A stretch of 55,809 nt of DNA, from assembly GCA_030065825.1 (NCBI GenBank), contig JASJCY010000013.1, positions 1 through 55,809 on the forward strand, written 5' to 3'. Shown here one piece after another: positions 9,025 to 17,732 of this stretch; positions within the stretch are counted from its first letter, which is position 1, and each line of letters starts with the position of its first letter. The stretch is from Nostocaceae cyanobacterium (GTDB lineage Bacteria > Cyanobacteriota > Cyanobacteriia > Cyanobacteriales > Nostocaceae). The translations under genes were made by a program, and so were the position numbers. The notes under the pieces were generated by a model. It was not told where the DNA came from. It saw only the letters and a list, made by a program, of their open reading frames with translations, and made no database searches.

Positions 9025-9314
9025 ATAAGTCGCACCTATTAAGTAAGTGAGTCAAATAAATATAAAATCTCACCCCGGTTAAAGCCACTCCTCTCCTTAC
9101 CTAGACAGGTCATGACTAGTCTACTACTTCTTTCAAGATACAAGGGTAAGAAAGGGGAAGGGGTGAGGTTTTGTTTTACATTTAATTATGCCTACCTTCT
9201 TACCATCAAATCGTGAAAATTAACTTAAATCGAATATCAATGGAAATACAGATCCAGGGTTTCATGAATACCATTGCTAATCATACCGAAGTTATGCATG
9301 AAATAAGCGATCTC
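9025..9314. other. Spacer with CCTCACCCC-type inverted repeat
   Basis: Contains AATCTCACCCC (near 9065) facing AGGGGTGAGGTTTT (near 9160), a degenerate small inverted repeat of a type that recurs at 49.3-49.8 kb. No gene is seen. Convergent transcription from both sides ends here. Confidence 0.55.
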
Positions 9315-10487
9315 TCATTTCACGAGATTATATAAGTGATTTATTCTATTTTTAAAAGTAGTTTCAAAATCATGATGACGAGCAAATTGTATGCTATTTT
9401 TCGATTTTTCGGAAATCTTTTCTCTATTCAGGTTCAAATGTTCAATAATGTTGACTATTCCGTCTAGGTCGTCCAATTTTGCCCCCCAACCGATATCTGC
9501 TTGCTCTAATAAACCTGAAAAAGCCCTGTTTTTATAGCCAACAATTGGTATCCCGCAGGACAATGTTTCTAAATAGGTACAAGAGGGATCGCTTTGTCTA
9601 TGTAACATCACAAATAAATCCACATTTCTGATAAGTTCGGGAATCAGCTTTTTATAAAAATCTACTGCTCCTGCCATAAATACATTATTTGCAAGTTGGT
9701 GCTTATTGATGTATTTATTCATTTCATCCTCTAATTCACCAGCGCCATATATAGTTAAGTGAAAATCGATGTTTCTTTGTTTTAATAACATCGCCATCTT
9801 AACCAAATGGTCTCCTCCCTTCATAGAAATTAATCGTCCAGAAAATGCAAGTCGTAACGGCTGATTCTTTGATAAATAATTTAATCTCTTTTCTAAATTC
9901 TCATCATTAATCAAGAGATTTTTATGCATCCTTGTATCGAAATATAATATTTTATTTTGAAATTGATTGTACTCATAAAAAGCTGCTGTGCCATTGGTCT
10001 GAAGACCATCAGCAAGAGAAAATGCAGCCAATCTTTTTCTTTCTCCATTCCAGATATATAAACATCTGCGCAGTGTCATTAAAATATTTTTGGAATTCAA
10101 AGAAGCTATTTGGTATCGAGTTTCAGGGATATACTCAATAATATAAACACATCTTGCATTGATTTTTTTGCACAATTTACTAACATGAAGTTGCTGGAAT
10201 GAATCACCTGCGGCAAGAACTATGGATGCCTCTTCTAAATGGTCGATACTTATTGGTTCATTCTCAAATAAAACATGACACCGAAACGGAAGTTCTGTTT
10301 GTTTTTTCTTTACTAATCCAAACTTTGGTAGGTCTGATTTTGCTGGAGACATAATGCAACTTATATCTCCTCCCCACATTTTTACATACAATAATACTCC
10401 ATCATAAAACTGGCGATTAAAAATTAAAAAATCCTTATCTTTCCATACTGGTATTGATGGTGTAATTACTAAATGAGGTTTTTTCAT
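9315..10487 (-). CDS. Glycosyltransferase, GT4-like (family 1)
   Basis: A 390-residue protein. The N-terminal domain is divergent. The C-terminal half has the GT-B signature order: RLAFSGRLISMKGGDHLV, FHLTIYGAGELEDEM, NNVFMAGAVDFYKKL, LFVMLHRQSDPSCTYLETLS and CGIPIVGYKNRAFSGLLEQA. It would transfer a sugar from a nucleotide-sugar onto a glycan or lipid acceptor at the cytoplasmic membrane face. It is isolated, with no adjacent polysaccharide genes, so the acceptor is unknown. The AT-rich, stand-alone setting next to mobile repeats suggests horizontal acquisition. Confidence 0.88.
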   Translation of the reverse strand: MKKPHLVITPSIPVWKDKDFLIFNRQFYDGVLLYVKMWGGDISCIMSPAKSDLPKFGLVKKKQTELPFRCHVLFENEPISIDHLEEASIVLAAGDSFQQLHVSKLCKKINARCVYIIEYIPETRYQIASLNSKNILMTLRRCLYIWNGERKRLAAFSLADGLQTNGTAAFYEYNQFQNKILYFDTRMHKNLLINDENLEKRLNYLSKNQPLRLAFSGRLISMKGGDHLVKMAMLLKQRNIDFHLTIYGAGELEDEMNKYINKHQLANNVFMAGAVDFYKKLIPELIRNVDLFVMLHRQSDPSCTYLETLSCGIPIVGYKNRAFSGLLEQADIGWGAKLDDLDGIVNIIEHLNLNREKISEKSKNSIQFARHHDFETTFKNRINHLYNLVK

Positions 10488-10550
10488 AATAATTTACCTT
10501 CTAATATTTAAACTGCTGATTTTATTGATAGTTTGCACCCATAAAATTCC

Positions 10551-10688
10551 TTAGTTTTTCACCACATTAATTATGAGGGGTAACAGATTCCCGACTTTTA
10601 CTATGCACTGAAGCGGAAAGCCGCGTCTATAAAAAGTCGGGGTTCTAAAAAAGCGCAACTTATCAAAATTAATGTGGTTGAGTACTAG
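10551..10688. mobile_element. MITE-like element, related to family A
   Basis: 138 bp. The ends are inverted: TTAGTTTTTCACCACATTAA on the left, and the reverse complement of the right end begins CTAGTACTCAACCACATTAA. An inner hairpin pairs CCCGACTTTTA with TAAAAAGTCGGG. The outer CTAGTACTC ends match the copies at 5060 and 43604, but the interior differs. Confidence 0.72.
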
Positions 10689-10760
10689 TAGTCTACCAAA
10701 GCAAGTTTACCTAGTTTGTAGTAAGGACTTTAGTCATAAGGGAATGATAAATCCCTTACT

Positions 10761-10971
10761 AGTGATAACTTGCACCAATCAGAGAAACCGGGTTTCTTAA
10801 AATTATTGACTTGTAAAATCCTACATTTTGGTTTAGAAACCAGAGAAACCGGGTTTCTTAAAATTATTGACTTGTAAAATCCTACATTTTGGTTTAGAAA
10901 CCAGAGAAACCGGGTTTCTTAAAATTATTGACTTGTAAAATCCTACATTTTGGTTTAGAAACCCGGTTTCT
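10761..10971. repeat. Palindromic repeat with 61-bp unit triplicated
   Basis: Three consecutive units of 61 bp (10780-10840, 10841-10901, 10902-10962), each carrying AGAAACCGGGTTTCT and TGTAAAATCCTACATTTTGG, closed by AGAAACCCGGTTTCT. A single-unit version with the same left flank (AGTGATAACTTGCACCAAT) lies at 51664-51752. Confidence 0.9.
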
Positions 10972-10972
10972 G

Positions 10973-11117
10973 GCGTTGCCTAAATGTGGGATGATTTTGA
11001 TGGTTTTGTAGGATCGGCATCTTGCTTTGTGGAACGGGCATCCCTGCCCGTTTTCTGTATTTATGAGGCAGGCAAGTTGCCTGCACCAGTGATATTCATC
11101 CCTTAATTCAGCAATGT
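10973..11117. mobile_element. MITE-like element, family C copy 1
   Basis: Begins GCGTTGCCTAAATGTGGGAT and ends ...TTCAGCAATGT, giving imperfect inverted ends. It contains the CGGGCATCCCTGCCCG hairpin. The second copy is at 27666-27785. Confidence 0.7.
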
Positions 11118-11238
11118 GATGACCCTAACTAATTCGCTGATAATATACAATAATGCATTAGATACTCTAAATATACAAAAGCTTTCCGCTTATTTACTTA
11201 AATTTTTCATAAATATGCAAAAAGCTGCTATTAAGCTT

Positions 11239-12135
11239 TTAAGTATCTATCGGCATCACATCATGAAAGTGGGAATAATCTATACTACGCCTACCATCCC
11301 GCGTCCTAGACAAAATATCCACAAATCGATGATTCCACAATATTTCTTCGGCGATAAAGGAATGGCGGGCATGTATCGTCTGTGATAAATGCTCATCTAA
11401 TCCTGTCAGTGTAACCACTAATTCCATATCGTCCTCAATCATATCCTCCTTGCTAATTCCATACAAAGGACTGTTTTTATCAATGGGATGCATTACCACC
11501 CATGTAAGGGCGAAAAGAGGTGATTGACTGCGGGCTAATGGTATATCATAAAATTTTCGCATCACTTCCCCTTCCTTGGTGATTTCGCTACGTAGGAGAG
11601 TGACGCGAATTTGCGCCTCTAAAATCCAATTATGGCGTTCGTTTGCTACCCGAAACATTAATGTGGGTAAGCCGTGATAAGGACTAATAACGGCGACATG
11701 GCTAAACATCACTCGTGCTTTGGGAAGAGAAAAGCGGGCAAAAATTAGCCCTGTTGCCATGGCGATGGCAACTAGCCCCCAAAATGCTTCTATAGTTACT
11801 ATAATATTCACATAAAGGGTTTTGGGATGCATTGCCCCATAACCGATAGATGCCATAGTTTGCACGCTGAAAAAAAAGGCATCCAGGAAATTACCCGGTC
11901 GGGCATTTTCAATTCCATCCCCCCCTGCTAGGTATGCAAGGGCAAATAGGGTGTTAACAAGCAAGTATGCCAGACTCAGCAGCCCCAGAAACTTAGACCA
12001 GGAAAGAGTTAGTAATAAATGGTACGGGTCCCGCCATTTGGAGTTAGACACCCCTTTACGAACAAAGTTGAAACCTCCATCCCGATGAATCATGCGCAGT
12101 GGAGGCAATTTAGCTACCCGATCTCTATTTTTCAT
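11239..12135 (-). CDS. Inward-rectifier potassium channel, KirBac family
   Basis: A 298-residue, two-transmembrane channel. TM1 is near residues 50-72 (FLGLLSLAYLLVNTLFALAY). The pore helix and filter follow (FFFSVQTMASIGYGAMHP; GYG selectivity filter), then TM2 near 115-140 (AFWGLVAIAMATGLIFARFS). The rest is the immunoglobulin-like cytoplasmic domain (LMFRVANERHNWILEAQIRV, TWVVMHPIDKNSPLYGIS), which gates the pore. It conducts K+ across the membrane. It lies 27 bases downstream of the MOSC gene on the same strand, so co-transcription is possible, but no functional link is evident. Confidence 0.95.
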   Translation of the reverse strand: MKNRDRVAKLPPLRMIHRDGGFNFVRKGVSNSKWRDPYHLLLTLSWSKFLGLLSLAYLLVNTLFALAYLAGGDGIENARPGNFLDAFFFSVQTMASIGYGAMHPKTLYVNIIVTIEAFWGLVAIAMATGLIFARFSLPKARVMFSHVAVISPYHGLPTLMFRVANERHNWILEAQIRVTLLRSEITKEGEVMRKFYDIPLARSQSPLFALTWVVMHPIDKNSPLYGISKEDMIEDDMELVVTLTGLDEHLSQTIHARHSFIAEEILWNHRFVDILSRTRDGRRSIDYSHFHDVMPIDT

Positions 12136-12162
12136 CGCTGCGATCAGTGAAAGTTGGTAAAA

Positions 12163-12954
12163 TTACTTAATTATGCTATCGCCAATCACTACCCTACCAT
12201 CACTAATTACTTTCGCTACTACTCCTGTTTGGGTATGTTGAAATTGTTTTTTCAGTACAGACAGCAGGTTAATGTCTCTTTTTCCAGTTTCTGGATTCAC
12301 ATCAATATTGAGACAACGACCGATGGGGGCTGTAATCTCAATCCGGGCTGTACCTAGTTGCATTTCTTGCCCCACCCAATCAAATTCTGACCAAGGTTCA
12401 ACCCCTTTTATTACTATATTAGGACGAAAGCGACGCACATCGATATTTTGTCCGGTTATCTGGCTTAAATGGTTAATGGTAGCCTGACTCACGAGGGAAA
12501 TATGTACCGCTTCCCGATCAGGATAACGAGTTTGTTCCCCATCTCCTACTAATATTAAGGCTGTGCGTTTGCGTTTTGCTGATGGACTAGGGTCAATTCC
12601 TGCTAGATATCCAGTGAAAAAGGCACTAATTAAATCCCGTCCCCTTGTGGTTTTGGTATCAGCTACTAATAATTCTACATCCTGACGTTGGACTCTCAAT
12701 GTTCCGGTATCAGCATCATAGTTGCAATCTAACCCCGCTAGTCCTGACCAATCATTTTGCATGGCGAAGTGTTCTTTCTTCAACCATGGTATGCTTTGAG
12801 AGTCGGTGTCGATTTCACCTTGTTTATACATCAAAGCAAAAGCGCGATCGCCAGGAATCCCACGGTTAACTTGCAAGTCAACGCGATCGCACTTTTGGGC
12901 ACTTAATCCTTTAAAGGGATATTTAAATAATTGTTGAACGCTAATCTCGTCCAT
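12163..12954 (-). CDS. MOSC domain protein with N-terminal beta-barrel
   Basis: A 263-residue protein. The N-terminal MOSC_N domain covers about 5-90 (VQQLFKYPFKGLSAQKCDRV, GIPGDRAFALMYKQG). The MOSC domain follows (HISLVSQATINHL, FRPNIVIKGVEPWSEFDWVG). The conserved cysteine in GRCLNIDVNPETGKRD near residue 213 is the residue expected to handle sulfur or pyranopterin. The family resembles mARC and the C-terminus of molybdenum cofactor sulfurase, which bind Moco and reduce N-hydroxylated compounds; no partner reductase is adjacent. Confidence 0.9.
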   Translation of the reverse strand: MDEISVQQLFKYPFKGLSAQKCDRVDLQVNRGIPGDRAFALMYKQGEIDTDSQSIPWLKKEHFAMQNDWSGLAGLDCNYDADTGTLRVQRQDVELLVADTKTTRGRDLISAFFTGYLAGIDPSPSAKRKRTALILVGDGEQTRYPDREAVHISLVSQATINHLSQITGQNIDVRRFRPNIVIKGVEPWSEFDWVGQEMQLGTARIEITAPIGRCLNIDVNPETGKRDINLLSVLKKQFQHTQTGVVAKVISDGRVVIGDSIIK

Positions 12955-13154
12955 TCAGCTATCAGTTATCAGTTAACAGTGATAGGTTATCAAGCATTAG
13001 CGAAAATTTGTAATCATCCTAGTGGGATATTTTTGGTGTTTATCTGTTGTTTTATAAGGATTCTCACTATTTCACAACTTTGTATTGTACATCCTGGGTT
13101 GTGGGATGGGCATCCTTGCTCGTCCCAATTTCACCTACAACCGAAAATTCTTAT

Positions 13155-14123
13155 TTAATTCTTCGGAGAACTCATCTGTTTTTGTGTAGCTGGAATCTTG
13201 TTTTGCACGGTCACACCACCACCAAGACTTCGCAAATATAAGCCTCCTACAGTTACTAAAAAGGCTACATAACTAACTGCTTGCACTAAATAAAGATGTT
13301 CTCTATAACCAAACAAGGACTTAAGAAGAATGCCGGGAAATTCACTATCAGGCAAAATTTTAGAACTATTCCAAACCAGGGGACCAAGAACACAAGAGTG
13401 GATTTTAGTAAAGTGTTCGTAATAAAAACAAATACTTTCAGAGGCAGGATTGCTAAGGGCTAAATTTGCCAAACCTTCATCAAAATGTTTCAAGGCTGAA
13501 ATTACCAACCCAGCCACAATTAACACCAGAAAAATGCCCATTACCTGGAAAAACTGGCGGATATTGATTTTGACACCCAATTTAAATAAAAGTACACCGA
13601 TTATTGCTGCACCTGCAAGTCCAGCTAAAGCACCAATGGTAGGAATTAATCCTTGTTGAAAGTTAGCAGCAATGAATAAAACTGTTTCAAAACCTTCCCG
13701 GACAACAGCAATCAAAATTAATGTAAAAATACCCCAAGCAGCACTACCATTTTGTTGTAAAGCAGTATTTACCGCACCCTCTACTTGGGCTTTCATAAAT
13801 CTAGCTTGTTTGGTCATCCAGATTAACATCCAACTCAGCATAGCGATCGCTAAAATGCCAAAGCTAGTTTCTAACATTGGCTCTACAACGGAGGTGTATT
13901 GGGGGTTAATCGTCTCTACTGCTTGAATTATCCCTGTAAATACTACCCCAATCAAGGCACTGACAATAATCCCCACAGCAACACCAGCGTATACCCAAGG
14001 GTTAAGTCGAGATTGTTGGGCTTTGTTTAGTAAAGCTAACACAATTCCCACCACCAAGGCAGCTTCTACCCCTTCTCGGAGTGTAATCACAAAAGTAGGT
14101 AAGGCAGTACTGAAATTCATCAT
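13155..14123 (-). CDS. FTR1-family iron permease
   Basis: A 322-residue membrane protein with about seven hydrophobic segments. Both diagnostic REXXE iron-binding motifs are present: REGVE near residues 17-21 (VITLREGVEAALVVG) and REGFE near residues 142-146 (AVVREGFETVLFIA). It imports iron, usually as Fe3+ or after oxidation of Fe2+, across the plasma membrane. No EfeO/EfeB-type partners are visible. A gene for a ferritin-like protein lies 254 bases upstream on the same strand, a sensible uptake-and-storage pairing. Residues about 225-265 form a hydrophilic loop with two cysteines. A run of TTATTTG heptamers abuts the start, and no Fur box can be identified with confidence. Confidence 0.93.
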   Translation of the reverse strand: MMNFSTALPTFVITLREGVEAALVVGIVLALLNKAQQSRLNPWVYAGVAVGIIVSALIGVVFTGIIQAVETINPQYTSVVEPMLETSFGILAIAMLSWMLIWMTKQARFMKAQVEGAVNTALQQNGSAAWGIFTLILIAVVREGFETVLFIAANFQQGLIPTIGALAGLAGAAIIGVLLFKLGVKINIRQFFQVMGIFLVLIVAGLVISALKHFDEGLANLALSNPASESICFYYEHFTKIHSCVLGPLVWNSSKILPDSEFPGILLKSLFGYREHLYLVQAVSYVAFLVTVGGLYLRSLGGGVTVQNKIPATQKQMSSPKN

Positions 14124-14127
14124 TTGT

Positions 14128-14187
14128 CCTTTGTTATTTGTTATTTGTTATTTGTTATTTGTTATTTGTTATTTGTCATTTGTCATT
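14128..14187. repeat. Heptanucleotide STRR (TTATTTG)n
   Basis: About eight tandem heptamers (TTTGTTATTTGTTATTTG...) immediately upstream of the FTR1 gene start. This is the classic short tandemly repeated repetitive sequence type of filamentous cyanobacteria. Confidence 0.9.
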
Positions 14188-14253
14188 TCTGTGGTTACAA
14201 GGTTTTATTTTATAATGTATTTTAGGATGGGGTGTTCCGTGACATTAAGTTTT

Positions 14254-14297
14254 GAGGCTGAGCCTCTTAGAATGCATTTCCAGGCTGAGCCTGGAAA
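14254..14297. repeat. Two adjacent hairpins (GAGGCTGAGCCTC, TTTCCAGGCTGAGCCTGGAAA)
   Basis: Palindromes at 14254-14266 and 14277-14297 share the core AGGCTGAGCCT. They lie between the ferritin-like and FTR1 genes and could attenuate transcription. A related GAGGCTAAGCCTCC occurs near 44155. Confidence 0.75.
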
Positions 14298-14377
14298 CGA
14301 GTTAAGGAGTTCTAGTCATTGGCTATTAAGTAATCACAAATGAAATCACAAATGACCAATGACTAATGACTAATAAT

Positions 14378-14827
14378 TTAACTGAAATCGCGTAACATTT
14401 TTTTCAGTTCGAGATTATGCATCTCTTCTTGACCAATCATATTACGTGCAAATTCCTCTAGATAAATACTGGCATTTGTCACAGCATCTAGCAATTTATT
14501 ATACATATCTAAAGCATTCTTTTCATGTATCAAACTTTCTTCCAAGATATCCTTGACAGAATGCTTGTAAGTTTCTTCCATTGGCGCAATTTTCAAGCTG
14601 GGATGTCCATCCAAACCTGTGAGAATTTCTCCTACTTGTTGGGCATGTAGTAGAGATTCACTGGCTTGTGCCTTGAAAAAATCTACGATGGGAATCCGAT
14701 AAGGACCAGTTACCATTAAGGAATAATGGGTATAGCGAACTACACCCGCTAGTTCAAATTCCATGATGGCATTTAAGAGGTCAATTGTCTTTTTCTGGTC
14801 AAGTTCTTGCATTAGTTGTGAATTCAA
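14378..14827 (-). CDS. Ferritin-like/bacterioferritin-type protein
   Basis: A 149-residue four-helix-bundle protein. Iron-ligand style residues occur in the expected places: MEFELAGVVRYTHYSLM (Glu in helix A), ESLLHAQQVGEIL (Glu...His), EESLIHEKNALDMYNKLL and RNMIGQEEMHNLELKKM (ExxH in helix D). This suits a bacterioferritin/Dps-related di-iron site that oxidises and stores iron. No heme-coordinating methionine can be assigned with certainty. Its gene lies upstream of the FTR1 permease on the same strand, so iron homeostasis is the likely role. Confidence 0.88.
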   Translation of the reverse strand: MNSQLMQELDQKKTIDLLNAIMEFELAGVVRYTHYSLMVTGPYRIPIVDFFKAQASESLLHAQQVGEILTGLDGHPSLKIAPMEETYKHSVKDILEESLIHEKNALDMYNKLLDAVTNASIYLEEFARNMIGQEEMHNLELKKMLRDFS

Positions 14828-15643
14828 TTGATGGGTTCAAAGTTATCGGTGATGAGTTATACTCTTCTATTGAGTCTGGATTAGAGTCATAATCGTTATT
14901 ATAGCGGTTCTCCCTTTGGTGCGATACACCAAAACCTCATCCCTTCCCCTTTTCTACCCTAAGGGGAAGCTATTGCATGTCTATAGTCAAAAGAGGGAAC
15001 AACAATAACCAAAAGAGCAAGAAAAGCAAGAAAAAGCTCTCACTTTTTGTATGTTTTTACTTGATGAACGCTTTGGTAAAATTGATGGGGTCTATTATTC
15101 AGGGAGTTGAGGTTTTAAATAAGAAACAATTAGAAGCATTAAAAAGAGCAATTTAAAGAATTTATTTAATGGCTGATTTAGTAGCTTGCTGAAATCAAAA
15201 CAATACTAATTAAGATATTTAAATTTTGCTTTTTAGTTAGATTTAGCTACAGAATGCTCATTGTCAATCGAAATTTTAAACTTTAAAATATACCATTCAA
15301 AATCGATAATTGCTAACACAAAGTATATCCATAACTTACGCAACTGGCATATTTTTTATTGTAGGGTGTGTGACGCTTTAATAAATCTTGTACGTAGCAA
15401 TAAGACTTATAGCGTCACGCACCATTTTTGAATTGTGACAATATCGTAAGTCCTACATTTTTTCTTGCAGGGTGTGGACGCTACGAAACAATGTGAACCT
15501 AGAAATCATAATTCTGTCGTCACGCACCAGCTACCAATTGTGACAATATCGTCAGTCCTGATAACTTAATTTAAAACCTAGCAATTTTAGCTTTGTTGTC
15601 AGGACAGAAGTGTTTCAATATTTGATGTGCCAGGGAATATAGG
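14828..15643. other. Long non-coding spacer with duplicated hairpin unit
   Basis: No gene is supported. A CCTCATCCC/AAGGGG fragment lies near 14935-14970. A ~93-bp unit occurs twice, at 15362-15454 and 15467-15559, preceded by ACTTACGCAACTGGCAT near 15334, which matches the ends of the family B MITE. Confidence 0.6.
15362..15559. repeat. Duplicated ~93-bp hairpin unit
   Basis: Each copy starts AGGGTGTG.GACGCT, ends GTGACAATATCGT.AGTCCT, and can pair GGTGTGTGACGCT with AGCGTCACGCACC. The interiors diverge while the stems are kept, as in palindromic MITE-like repeats. Confidence 0.75.
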
Positions 15644-17029
15644 CTAGACTTTTACAGGTTCTCTCTTGTCAGTTGCTGCACTGTTGGCTGGTGTCTGATG
15701 TGTTGGCTGGTGTGTGATGACTTTAGCCAATGCCAGAGACTCTTTACCAGTAATCAATCTTGAACCACGTTTGCGGGTGGTGTAGTTCCATGCCCACTGA
15801 ATCATTACTAATAGTTTGTTGTCAAACTCAATTAAGAAATAGATGTGGATTAATAGCCAGAATATCCATGCAAAGAATCCTTTTAACTTAATTGGACCTA
15901 AGTCTACAACGGCAGCATTTTGTCCAATCATAGCTAGGTAGCCATAATTGTTATATTTAAATGCTTCTAGATTTTCAGTTTCACCTTGCAGACGTTTGTG
16001 AATTAATCCAGCGACGTATTCACCTTCTTGGATGGCGACTGGTGCAACACCAGGGAGGGGTTGATCGTTTTGGTGAGAGAAGTGGGCTAAGTCTCCCACA
16101 ACGAAGATATTTTTGTGTCCCTTAACACTCAAGTCTGGTTCAACAATCACTCGTCCAGCGCGATCGCATTCTGCACCTGTGCGTTTTGCCAGAATTCTCC
16201 CCAATGCTGAACCTCGAATACCTGCTGCCCATAATATAGTCTTAGAGGTGACTTCCTGGGATTGATCGCCTTGCTTAAAGGTAACAACGTCGTCTTCGAT
16301 ATTTGTTACCCGAGTTTTTGTGTGTACGGTGACACCAAACTTTTGCAAAGATGTTGCTGCTTCCTGTGATAAGTCTGGTGCCAGGAATGGGAGGATACGT
16401 TCGCCTCCTTGCAATAGTAAAATTTTCGTTTCTGAGGTGTCGATGTTGCGGAAATCTTCTTCGAGGGTTTTGTATGCCAATTCTGCAATCGCACCTGCTA
16501 ATTCTACGCCAGTCGGACCACCACCCACAATCACAAAAGTCAACAAAGCACGGCGTTTTTCGGGGTCAGTTTCTTTTTCTGCTGCTTCAAATGCCCCAAA
16601 TATCCGGCGACGCATTTCTATGGCATCTTCCAAAGTTTTCAAACCAGGAGCCAATTTTTGCCAGTTATCATTACCAAAATAGGAATGATTTGCACCTGTG
16701 GCAACAATTAATGTGTCGTAGGGAACTAATTTATCTCCCATTATCACTTGTTGTGCTTTTGGATCGATATCATTTACTTCTCCTAACAACACTTTTGTAT
16801 TTTTGCTTTTGCTGAGTACAGATCGCAATGGTGAGGAAATATCACCAGGTGATAGCGTACCTGTTGCAACTTGATATAATAGTGGCTGAAATAAATGAAA
16901 GTTACGTTTATCGATCAGAGTAACGTTTACGTTCGCTTTCGCAAGTGCCTTTGCTGTATACAGTCCACCAAAGCCACCACCAACGATTACAACCTCATGT
17001 GGTTGATGATTCTCAAGTGAAGCTACCAT
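15644..17029 (-). CDS. Type II NAD(P)H dehydrogenase (NDH-2)
   Basis: A 461-residue FAD flavoprotein that oxidises NAD(P)H and reduces quinone without pumping protons. FAD-binding Rossmann motif VIVGGGFGGLYTAKAL lies at the N-terminus, followed by RNFHLFQPLLYQVATGTLSP, the NADH-binding motif FVIVGGGPTGVELAGAIAEL near residue 165, and the second FAD motif IFVVGDLAHF. A hydrophobic segment near residues 385-405 (GFFAWIFWLLIHIYFLIEFD) would dock it to the thylakoid or plasma membrane. GGA upstream supports ATG 17029. Which Ndb subtype it is cannot be told by eye. Confidence 0.93.
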   Translation of the reverse strand: MVASLENHQPHEVVIVGGGFGGLYTAKALAKANVNVTLIDKRNFHLFQPLLYQVATGTLSPGDISSPLRSVLSKSKNTKVLLGEVNDIDPKAQQVIMGDKLVPYDTLIVATGANHSYFGNDNWQKLAPGLKTLEDAIEMRRRIFGAFEAAEKETDPEKRRALLTFVIVGGGPTGVELAGAIAELAYKTLEEDFRNIDTSETKILLLQGGERILPFLAPDLSQEAATSLQKFGVTVHTKTRVTNIEDDVVTFKQGDQSQEVTSKTILWAAGIRGSALGRILAKRTGAECDRAGRVIVEPDLSVKGHKNIFVVGDLAHFSHQNDQPLPGVAPVAIQEGEYVAGLIHKRLQGETENLEAFKYNNYGYLAMIGQNAAVVDLGPIKLKGFFAWIFWLLIHIYFLIEFDNKLLVMIQWAWNYTTRKRGSRLITGKESLALAKVITHQPTHQTPANSAATDKREPVKV

Positions 17030-17243
17030 AAGTCATATTTCCTTTTATTAAGGATTCTGTAACTATTCTTAATATTTATGTAACAGAATATTTAGATTTA
17101 TCGCAGTCAATTTTGAACAATTACAAAAATAATAAAATTAATCAAAGTTACTATTCCTAAGGTGTAAATCACAAAATTAGGACGGGCAAGGATGCTCATC
17201 CCACAATCGAAGATTTTCTAGTATTGCCTTTATATTTACATTA

Positions 17244-17370
17244 ATATCAAGAAACAATGACATCTATAATGTCAGGAAATCATCATAAAAAAAATCGCAA
17301 GAGAACCCACCGAATACCCACATTATAGCAAAAATAACAGTGCTGTAAACCCTGAATTTTCATGGCGTCG
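17244..17370. repeat. 127-bp repeat, copy A
   Basis: Starts ATATCAAGAAACAATGACAT, contains the dyad TGACAT-N5-ATGTCA, then ATCATCATAAAAAAAATCGC, ATTATAGCA and GCTGTAAACC, and ends CATGGCGTCG. It is nearly identical to copy B 180 bp downstream and clearly related to copy C at 21244. Confidence 0.9.
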
Positions 17371-17551
17371 AAATTGAAAATGATTCCCAAGCTCGTTACA
17401 TTTTGGCTACTAAAGACCATTTTTGTAGTTTTAATCAAAATTTATAATCAAGGTCGGGAATCAATATAAGATTTTTTCCAATTTTATTTGCGATCGCCAC
17501 TTCAATAGTAAAACTACTTGGGTTAGGGGTTAGATTTTTATAGTTATATCG

Positions 17552-17679
17552 ATATCAAGAAACAATGACATCCACAATGTCAGGAAATCATCATAAAAAA
17601 AATCGCAGGAGACGCCCACCGAATACTCCTATTATAGCAAAAATAAGAGTGCTGTAAACCTTCTATTTTCATGGCGTCG
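17552..17679. repeat. 127-bp repeat, copy B
   Basis: Same landmarks as copy A. It ends about 50 bp before the open LRR frame of the truncated ROC-TIR-CHAT gene. Confidence 0.9.
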
Positions 17680-17732
17680 ATTTTTCACAATTAAATTCGG
17701 GACTTACGCAGATTCTAATGTAGTTAAACTAA

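Larger units (their letters stand above)
10488..11238. other. Repeat-filled intergenic region
   Basis: No gene. In order it holds a family A-like MITE (10551-10688), a triplicated palindromic repeat (10761-10971) and a family C MITE (10973-11117), then AT-rich sequence up to the KirBac stop. The three elements lie almost end to end. Confidence 0.75.
17030..17732. other. Non-coding region carrying repeat copies A and B
   Basis: A dispersed GGGCAAGGATGCTCATCCC hairpin lies near 17180. Two copies of a ~127-bp repeat follow, then ACTTACGCAGATTCTAATG near 17702. The truncated 5' end of the LRR-ROC reading frame begins right after a TAA at 17730-17732. Confidence 0.7.

Noticed and set aside
11116-11385. 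89-codon plus-strand ORF
   Set aside because: Overlaps the KirBac C-terminus antisense; low-complexity AT-rich product.
16351-16815. 154-codon ORF opposite the NDH-2 gene
   Set aside because: Antisense shadow of a well-supported flavoprotein.
17244-17679. Retron msr-msd or DGR template for the 127-bp repeats
   Set aside because: No reverse transcriptase in the window and the repeat differences are not adenine-specific.
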